Shown here piece by piece: positions 57,236-64,000 of a DNA stretch of 64,000 nt. Made by a program: the position numbers and the translations under genes. The notes beneath the pieces were generated by a model that saw nothing but the letters and a program-made list of their open reading frames with translations, made no database searches and was not told where the DNA came from. How positions within the stretch are numbered: the first letter of the stretch is position 1; each line of letters begins with the position of its first letter. The stretch lies in NCBI RefSeq assembly GCF_036370855.1, contig NC_088100.1, forward strand, positions 130,719,585-130,783,584, given 5' to 3'. Source of the stretch: Dromaius novaehollandiae (Eukaryota; Chordata; Aves; Casuariiformes; Dromaiidae).

Positions 57236-58635
57236 ATAGCCAGAAAGAAATTCCACTCTCTCAATGCATTTTCCTTACCTGTAAAACGTTACGGCTTGCA
57301 GCGATGCAGAATGCCCAGTTTCGTGCTCCCTTCACTGCTACAGGTGTCACGGTGCGCTTATGTCCACGGGTGTTTTCCCAGCTTCTGCTCCTGGGATCTT
57401 GTAACCAGAGGAACCTCAGTTCGCAGGAAAATAGAAAAGAATCTTGACCCCACTGGTTCAGGGGGAAAACGGCCTAAAAATCAGAAGAACAAAGAGGAAA
57501 ACATAGGCCAAATCTTAAAAGCTCCCCCCAAGTTGCCCTCCTGTAATCTCATGGACTTGGAAAGGCCTTTCCTCTCTCTTGACCTGCTCAAACAAGTATC
57601 CCAGCAAGGGAAAAATGCCCTGGCTGATGCTCACATACCCAACTCAGACCAGCTGCTGAGCACAGTGAGAACAACAGAGCATCCAAAAGTTTCCCTATCC
57701 ATTGTGAAACCATTGTTAACCTGCGCAGTTCTATTGCCTTAGAGAATCCATGACTTTCCGGTTAAACAAGTAAATCTATTGCTTTCACTACCTTAACTAT
57801 TTTAGACTGGTCTCTCACAGACTCAGCTCACCTAACATAACAAACCTGGTTTTTAACTTTTGGGGAAAAATTGATTTGTGATTTACTAGATAGCTACGGT
57901 GAGCCTAAGGTAATAAAAATCTGACCTACGTGATGCATATGGGCTACTGTATTAAAAATATTTAATGTTACACAGAAAAAAAGTAACTATAAGGGTTAAA
58001 GAAATCATATTAAAGCAACTAAGTAAATACAAAGAAGGTTAAAGTGTCTAACTCCATAAGGTATAAAGGATAAAGCAAACCAGATCACTTTCTAGATACT
58101 TTTTCCATGTACAGTGGTAACCGGGCTGCATAAAAATAAGGCAAGTATTCAAAGACAAGTCTAAAAAAGAAAAGATCTAAAGCATTTGGTTGGCATTGAT
58201 AACAATCATTTCAAAAAGCCCTGGAACATTTAAGGAGAATTAGAAAGGATTTTGCAGGAATCAAAGGGAGAGAGCTTTCCATGGCTCGGTATGTATTTGG
58301 GTATCTGCAAATTGATTACATCAGAATGAGTAGAAGAGCCTTGATCATTCAAGGCTTTAAAATTAGAAGAAAGGGGTTTTCCTGTTGGGGCTCTTTTTTC
58401 CTCACTCACACATCTTATTGCTTTCATTCTTCTGCCTGCTTGATGGTAAAGCAACATTTGTTTTGGCACAGGGACTTGCAGCACTCTTGGAAAGGCTCTG
58501 GGCCGAGCAGCTACAGCCCACAGCGAGCCCACGGCCGTGAGCAAGCCTGCGAGTAGTTAGCGTTAGCTCAGGAATCACTCTGGGGCTCTTGTCTTTTTTC
58601 ACCGGAACCTAATTCTTGTTTTGAAAGAGCCGCGA
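57236..58635. other. Gene-free AT-rich sequence
   Basis: A 182-codon plus frame runs to 57742 in DNA that is not GC-rich; its end, rich in K, L and S, resembles no protein I know. The AT-rich part 57740-58210 has many AAAG/TAAAG words but no clear repeat unit or mobile element. Confidence 0.45.
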
Positions 58636-58639
58636 CACC

Positions 58640-59090
58640 CGTTGGGATGCGAGGATCGCTCTGGCCTGCCTCTACGCAGCTGAGCCTAACGCAATGCCAG
58701 CACGGCACCCGGCACCCCTGCCACGCCAGCCACGGGCGTCACACGGCCGGAGCCGCCGGCAGCTCCCGCAGAGAGGGGCAGAGCCTGGCAGGGCGTGCGG
58801 CGAGGTCCTTGGGGTTCGATGGGCGTGCAATGAGAGGCTGAGCGGGTTTTACATCAGGGGCCGTTTTTTCTTATAATTTCCTCTACGGATGGTGTTTGCA
58901 AGCCATGCACAGGATCTGCAATGCTCAGGACAGGTCATATTTTTAAGTGATGCGGCTTGCAAGCACGCTGCCGAGATCAGGAGCTGCCGGGGCCCGGGCA
59001 GCGGCAGGGCTGGGGTTGCAGCTCCTCGGCCCAGCGGCCCGGGCATCTCCCTGCCACGTGCCCCAGCTCCTCGTGGAGCACCGCTCTAGC
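58640..59090. other. GC-rich patch
   Basis: Raised CpG at 58680-58810 and 58975-59050. Overlapping frames of 60-77 codons on both strands; none is recognised. It may be a weak CpG island. Confidence 0.35.
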
Positions 59091-59254
59091 ATTCCGCCTT
59101 GGCATGGGATTTTACGGAGCAGGAAGGCAAGGAAAACTCACCGCCCAATGCCTGTGGAGAGCAAATAAAGATGAGTGCAAAGAGGGCTGAGAATAAGCTA
59201 TTAAAAAATGCACATTTTTGCAGATGACTTTTTTTTTTTGCAGTGTTTTCCCTG

Positions 59255-59665
59255 CTATTGCTATCATCCTAAATAACACTAACCCATTTTGCTGCTACCA
59301 GCAGCAGAGGCTTTACAGTGCTATGGAGAACTATTTTGAAGGCACAAATCACTTGACCTAAAGACTCTCCCTGGAGTGTCAGTGCTATGCACTACATTTT
59401 CACTCTGCCAAACCCTTTATTTGGCGCATGCTAAAGAACATTTAACATTTAAAGATTCCCTTTGCACATCCTCCAAATGTCTCCATCCTTGGCTTTTAAA
59501 TTAATATGTCTTCTGTGAAAATGAGATAATTGATTATAGAGCCATATTATTTACAAATGAAGTGTTGTTCATGTATTGACCTTTCATTTCTATAGCTCAA
59601 TACTATTCTTGTGCAGCATTTTTAATTAGTGAAATAGGAGCAGAATTAGAAGAAAAGCAAGGAAA
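59255..59665. promoter_or_regulatory. Candidate conserved AT-rich block
   Basis: About 400 bp of high-complexity AT-rich DNA without CpG, repeats or long frames. Words include CTTTTAAATTAATATGTCTT, GAGATAATTGATTATAGAGC and GCATTTTTAATTAGTG, each with homeodomain-type cores. By character this is one of the best candidates in the window for a conserved enhancer. Confidence 0.35.
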
Positions 59666-60232
59666 AAAAAAAGCTTATGTTGATGCTTTCAATAACAGGA
59701 AACTTCAAGATTACTTGCACATTCAAAACTGCAAAACCAAGCACTGGGGCAGAGTCTCCCTCCCAAATCTTTACATGGAAAGAAAAAAAAAGTCTTCTGC
59801 TTCCAACCAGAGCTCCAGAGGAAATGGATGGCTCTGGGGCTGGTGGACAGACACTCTCTGCCCTTCTCCCCTTCTGCACCAGGGGATTCATTTCAGCACG
59901 GTCTCCTCTACCAGCAGCCTCAACGCCCACGTTAACGTTTCAAGAGAACGTGCACTGCTCGGTATGACGGAAAAGTCGGGGAACCCCAGCACTACGGAAA
60001 GGCAAAGCTCGGGATTTGAAGAATAAATGAGGAAACCTACCCTGCCGTAATTCTAATATGGTCCTCATATAAATGTTTTGGTCTGCTTGTGTCCAGTTTA
60101 GTTTGACCTCTTAAATGAGTAGTCGTTTCTAATGAACATGGTGATCTTCGTGGAGAAAAGGCCTGCTGCAGCTTGCAAGTCCAGTTGCTTGCACTAAACC
60201 TAATACTTTAATTGCCACTAATAGAAACAAGC
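59666..60232. other. Gene-free unique sequence
   Basis: No gene. Overlapping 94-103 codon frames on both strands are without recognisable domains. Confidence 0.45.
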
Positions 60233-60251
60233 AAAAAAAAAAAAAAAAAAA
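60233..60251. repeat. Poly(A), 19 bases
   Basis: A pure A run. No insert body or target-site duplication was recognised around it. Confidence 0.95.
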
Positions 60252-60254
60252 GAC

Positions 60255-60635
60255 CCAGGTTTAGCGTGACAGTGCGCTTCTAATAAAACGTCAACACAAA
60301 CCGATCTGACCCCACGTTGATTCCACCATCCTTCCTAAGGAGGCCGAAGGAGGACTTTCCCCACCCATGTCACTGCATTCAGGCCCCTGAATACAAATAT
60401 CTGAAATATAAAGCAAATAATTTAGCTGCTCGGTAACAAAGATGTTGGTTTATATCCTTACAACTATAAAGGAACTCCTGTAACTGCAGAAGAGGGCTTT
60501 TTTTTTAATATCTTTTTATTAATGCAACAGAAGCACATTAAAAATGCCTGTCTTTGCAAGCCTGGAGAAAAACGTTAGCCTCGAATAAGGTCACAGAGGA
60601 GGAGAGGAGGAAAACAGCAGAGGGAAGGCTGCAGG
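60255..60635. other. Gene-free unique sequence
   Basis: AT-leaning DNA. Nothing was recognised. Confidence 0.45.
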
Positions 60636-60639
60636 TGGG

Positions 60640-61140
60640 TTTCCAGTGTGCTGCAGCGGTGGTGAACAGTGCCGTTGCTCTGCAGCGGGCCAGACTCGGG
60701 GAGCGCTTTTGTCCCGGGACACCCCTGCGCTGCAGCGGGACGGCCCCTCTGCCCCCCCCCCCCCCCCTTATAGCAGTGATTATTATCCAACGATCACCCC
60801 TGGTAAAGGAACAAAATTGAATGCACGTCTGATACGGCCGAAGCAATTTTACTATTTATGGTCTGATCTGCCGTACAACGTAAATAGCGTTTCTGAACCG
60901 CAGAGCCGGAGCCATGGCATAATTCCGAGGGAGGCCCCAGGGCAGCACCTCGGGAAGCCCCCGGGCTCCTTGGCATAGGGCTACGCCCAGGACCCCGGGG
61001 AAAAGGCCCCCAAACCCCCCTTTTAGCCCTCTGCACGCGCTCTCGGTGCCCGAAGCCGGCAGAGCGGGGCCGCTTCGCGAGCACGGTGCGTCCCACCCGC
61101 GCTGCAGGGCGAGAGGCCCCTCAGATGCGCAGCCAACAGG
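60640..61140. promoter_or_regulatory. CpG-rich patch with a C tract
   Basis: CpG clusters at 60690-60750 and 61030-61120 flank a calmer middle. Sixteen C at 60752-60767 give the minus strand a long G run that could form a G-quadruplex. Seven overlapping short frames on both strands have no recognised domain. Confidence 0.35.
60752..60767. repeat. Poly(C), 16 bases
   Basis: A pure C run following CGGCCCCTCTG. Such runs are rare and often mark sequencing or assembly difficulty. Confidence 0.95.
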
Positions 61141-61286
61141 GAGCACCGGCTACCTGGGATTTTGTAAATCTTTCAGCTTTCCGTCTTTCCCAGCTCCAAA
61201 TGCAAAATCCAGCAGCCCGGGATATCACGGGGATTTATGACTTGGGATTTATGAACTGGTCTGGATAAAATAAGAACTGCCTTGGC

Positions 61287-61360
61287 TTTTTTTTTCTTTT
61301 TTTTGAGGTTTGAGGAAAAGAAATAATAAAAAAAAATGAAGACCCAATTTTTTTTTTTTT
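61287..61360. repeat. T-rich tracts
   Basis: T-rich runs at 61287-61304 (one C inside) and 61348-61360, with an A-rich stretch between them at about 61317-61336. They explain the K- and F-rich short minus-strand frames here. Confidence 0.9.
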
Positions 61361-61364
61361 CCAA

Positions 61365-61755
61365 AGCTGCTGTTTACATAAATGTGTGCACGCATGTGTA
61401 GATGTTTTGTACCTATTTGGTTATTCTGATTTTTCTTCGTACCTGCACACTTCCTGGCTTTGGCAGGGGCTGGAAGCCGAATGCCCAAGAAATGCTAATC
61501 TCCCAGGGCTTCCTGCCTAACTGGGAAACCAGGAAGGGCAGAAATCACTCAAGAAAACATGTTCTCGAGGCATTCCCAGCTCCGTTCCTAGAGTTAGAAA
61601 TAGCTGATAAATTTTGAGCGAGGTTTATGAACGTTCCCAAACTGTAAGGCAGCTCACCAAGATGAAAATGCCAAAGCTCTCACCATGCCAGCTCCCTTTA
61701 TCATTTTTCCTTAGATAAATTTGCATTTTTTCATTTATGACAAGCTGTATTTTTA
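61365..61755. other. Gene-free unique sequence
   Basis: No gene or repeat recognised. Confidence 0.45.
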
Positions 61756-61850
61756 GGTGTGCACGTGTATAATATGTGTGCACATATATATATATATTAT
61801 ATATATGTAGTTGCCTATATATATATATAGTTGCATACATATTTATAGTT
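61756..61850. repeat. (AT)n low-complexity tract
   Basis: GTGTGCACGTGTATAATATG leads into ATATATATATATTATATATAT and a second AT array at 61816-61829. The two arrays are separated by TGTAGTTGCC, and GTTGC recurs after the second array. Confidence 0.9.
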
Positions 61851-61854
61851 GTAT

Positions 61855-62775
61855 GAACCTACAGACCGACATATACTTTTATGAGAGAGTATTATGGATA
61901 GTTTGTGTGTTAATGCTTTGATTACGAACCAATACAAACTATCCCTTTTTATGGATGATATCGACCTGTGCATACTGTGCACAGGCTTTTACAAGTGCAG
62001 GACGCTGGTTCCCTGGGCTGGAAGGGAGGGAAATCCCGGGAAGGCAGGCTTGCTGGCGGATGTTTGAGATATAAAAACCCCTTTTCCACAGTTACAGGCG
62101 TCGCTTTATAGCTGTAAGGATATTAACTAACACCTTGGTTATGACCAGCTAAATTATGTGCTTTATACTTCAGATACTTACAGCCTGCTGGGTGTCGCTG
62201 GCCCTGCAGAAGGGACCCGGGAGCACCAGAGCAGGGGCGACCAGGGCTGCCGAGCAGCCGAGTTTGAGCTTTTCCGTCGTCCCCGTGGCGTGGCTAACCT
62301 CAGGTGAAGGCCTTCACTCCCACCCGGGAATTCATACCAAACCACCCCAAAACCCCCAGCGGCTCCTGCCTGCCCCAAGCCCATGGGCTGCAGCCTGGAA
62401 ACACCAAGGGCACCGTCAAAACCACGTCAGCAGGTTACAAGGAGCCAGGAACGGCTTCGCAGCAAAACCTGGGCCCTTTGCGGGAGAGAGAAAAAAGGGG
62501 GCTTTTTTTTTTTTTTAATGACCCACTGTCAGTGGCTATTTGGATCGCTTTGTGTTGTGGGTCTGAAGGTTTGGCTTTGGTTTTAATTACTGCACATTCG
62601 GAGCGTTTTTCTGGATGACTCATGTCGTAGGAATAATTTGATTTGGCGATTTTGTTTCAAATAAAAATGAGGAGTCTGCATCATACATATATATTGCTAC
62701 TTAAAAAAAAAAAATTACTTCCCCTTTTTTTAAATCATTACTGGCGAATTCTTAGCTTGCAGCATCTTTTTAAGG
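61855..62775. other. Gene-free sequence with GC patch and T run
   Basis: 62170-62440 is moderately GC-rich with overlapping frames up to 120 codons. A 14-base T run lies at 62503-62516. Nothing else was recognised. Confidence 0.45.
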
Positions 62776-62779
62776 GAGG

Positions 62780-63200
62780 CAATCCGGTCGGGAGCTCCCC
62801 TGCCAGTACCGCTTTGGGGTGCAAGGGCCGCGACTCCCTCGCTCTGGCCGCGGGCAAGCAGGTTTGCTGTGAATACGATGCCTCCAAAGAGAGGCAAAGG
62901 GCTGCGGGGAATGCGCCTTTCCCTCTTCCACACCGCCGAACATCTCTGCTCCTCCAGCACCCCAAGAATTGGGGGTTCTCTTTAGGCGCTGGGGATGCTT
63001 GAGGGGGGGGAAGCTGCAGAAGTCCGGGCATCACTGTGCTCCCTCGCAAGCCTTTTCCGGCTGAGCAGAGGCGTTTTCACCTTTCCTTTTCCGGGAGGAG
63101 GGAAGGCCGCGTGGCTTCCGTGGCGGCGATGCCCGGGCCGCGCTGGCGGAGAGCCGTGGATGGTCTGGGGATGGCGGGAGGCCACACAGACTGGAAGGTA
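62780..63200 (+). promoter_or_regulatory. CpG-rich patch with a possible first exon
   Basis: Raised CpG (CCGCGACTCCCTCGCTCTGG, GCCGCGTGGCTTCCGTGGCG, GCCCGGGCCGCGCTGGCGG). At 63129 an ATG in GCGGCGATGC context opens 23 codons that end exactly at CTGGAAG|GTATGT (donor at 63198), a good match to a splice donor. A CpG-rich start plus short coding part plus donor is how many first exons look, but 23 codons with no recognised product are weak evidence. Confidence 0.3.
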
Positions 63201-63204
63201 TGTG

Positions 63205-64000
63205 GCGACCCATTTATCACTTTGCAAATATTAGTGCTGTTCGCATTTGCTGCAGCAATATTTCTTCTTGGAAATTGGTGAAGTGAGTAATAACAATGTT
63301 ATTTATTCTAAGACCTTGGAACTGAGAAGCAATAACAGGGGGACTGTTCCCTTGAAAGCTTCAGAGGTGCTGGAAATAAAACGTGAAGGGAGAAAAAAAA
63401 AAATCAGACCAACAAAGGTCTTGAGGAGAGAAAAGCACGTTATAAAAACCATAGAAATTGCTTGTTTAATTTTGTTGCCCCAAAGGTAATAAAATGCATT
63501 TTGTAATGATTTATATATAAACAAGGAAGGGGCGGGGGGAGAAGGGCGAACAATTCCGATTCCCTCCTTGCTGGCAAAGCCCGGGAGGGAAGAGGAGATT
63601 CCCTCCCGCGGCCCCGAAGCGGGTTACCCCACCCGTTGCGTTGGCATTGCATTTTTGTCTCCTTCGCCACAGAGTCTGTTTGTTCTCCCTGCCTTTTTTT
63701 TTTTCTTTTTTGGTGCTTTTGCTTTTTTCCCTCTGCCTCGCTTATCTGAATATATAAGGCTGCCCTTTGCTCAGATTTATGGGTTGGGGCAGTGCTGTGT
63801 GTATTTACAGTCTCCTGACCTGAAGACCTACAGCTGAACAAGAGAAGGAGGAAACCAGGGCCCGTTCCATAAACAGAGACAGATATGAGGGGGAGGTAGG
63901 AGGAACTGCTAGCACTTAACATTTTTAACTATTTGGCCAAGTGAAGGAATTAGTGATTAGATTAGAGGCAAAGAAAAATGAGAAGCAGGGTTAAAGATTT
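63205..64000. other. Gene-free AT-leaning sequence
   Basis: 63205-63310 is AT-rich with the inverted pair AATAACA/TGTTATT (63289-63303) around one A, containing SOX-like ACAATG. A T-rich tract lies at 63693-63711. A 160-codon minus frame (63922 to 63440) has no recognised domain and includes the translated T tract. Confidence 0.45.

Noticed and set aside
57194..57742. 182-codon plus-strand frame as an exon or retrocopy
   Set aside because: Not GC-rich and therefore mildly interesting, but the translation resembles no known family and no A tail or duplication flanks it.
1..64000. CRISPR arrays, operons, tRNA, rRNA, snRNA and familiar miRNA sequences
   Set aside because: None was seen on either strand; the sequence has vertebrate rather than prokaryotic character.

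Overview
The window reads as vertebrate nuclear DNA, most probably from a bird. A crocodilian or turtle is the main alternative. The evidence is the repeats: every confidently recognised retrotransposon except one is an old CR1 (chicken repeat 1) LINE. There is one MIR/CORE-type SINE relic, several worn copies of a short motif common in sauropsid genomes, and no Alu, B1/B2 or young L1. Repeats are sparse, and small CpG-rich patches sit in AT-rich DNA, as in bird genomes. Species and locus cannot be named from the sequence alone.

No functional protein-coding gene, tRNA, rRNA, known miRNA or CRISPR array was found. The open reading frames are short, overlap on both strands, concentrate where GC content lowers stop-codon frequency, and show no recognised domain. 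The window is best described as a gene desert or one very long intron, carrying fossil mobile elements, simple repeats, CpG-rich patches and AT-rich blocks that look like candidate regulatory (conserved non-coding) DNA.

Layout. 1-10.4 kb: unique sequence with a CpG-rich patch at 7.4-8.0 kb and a few candidate regulatory words. 10.4-13.0 kb: a fossil cluster of two opposed CR1 fragments, a MIR-type SINE and an L1-like reverse-transcriptase relic. 13-20 kb: unique AT-rich DNA, a minisatellite, a compound CA/TA microsatellite and GC-rich patches near 17.7-18.9 kb. 20.1-20.6 kb: the longest CR1 fragment, followed by an 8-bp tandem repeat. 21-26.4 kb: AT-rich candidate regulatory DNA. 26.4-27.1 kb: the strongest CpG island. 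28-47 kb: mostly unique, with a hairpin-forming sauropsid repeat at 30.1 kb, a CR1 3' end at 32.8-33.1 kb and a possible zinc-finger relic at 39.0 kb. 47.9-63.2 kb: alternating CpG-rich patches and AT-rich blocks, with most of the long homopolymers and one GC block plus poly(A) with duplication-like flanks.

No genes here can be shown to work together. The plausible biology is regulatory: AT-rich blocks with homeodomain- and SOX-like words, plus the island at 26.4-27.1 kb. This is inference and needs cross-species alignment. I did not find a convincing new biological system. The items most worth checking are the L1-like relic at 12.8 kb, the retrocopy-like GC block at 52.7 kb, the zinc-finger relic at 39.0 kb and the CpG island at 26.4 kb.
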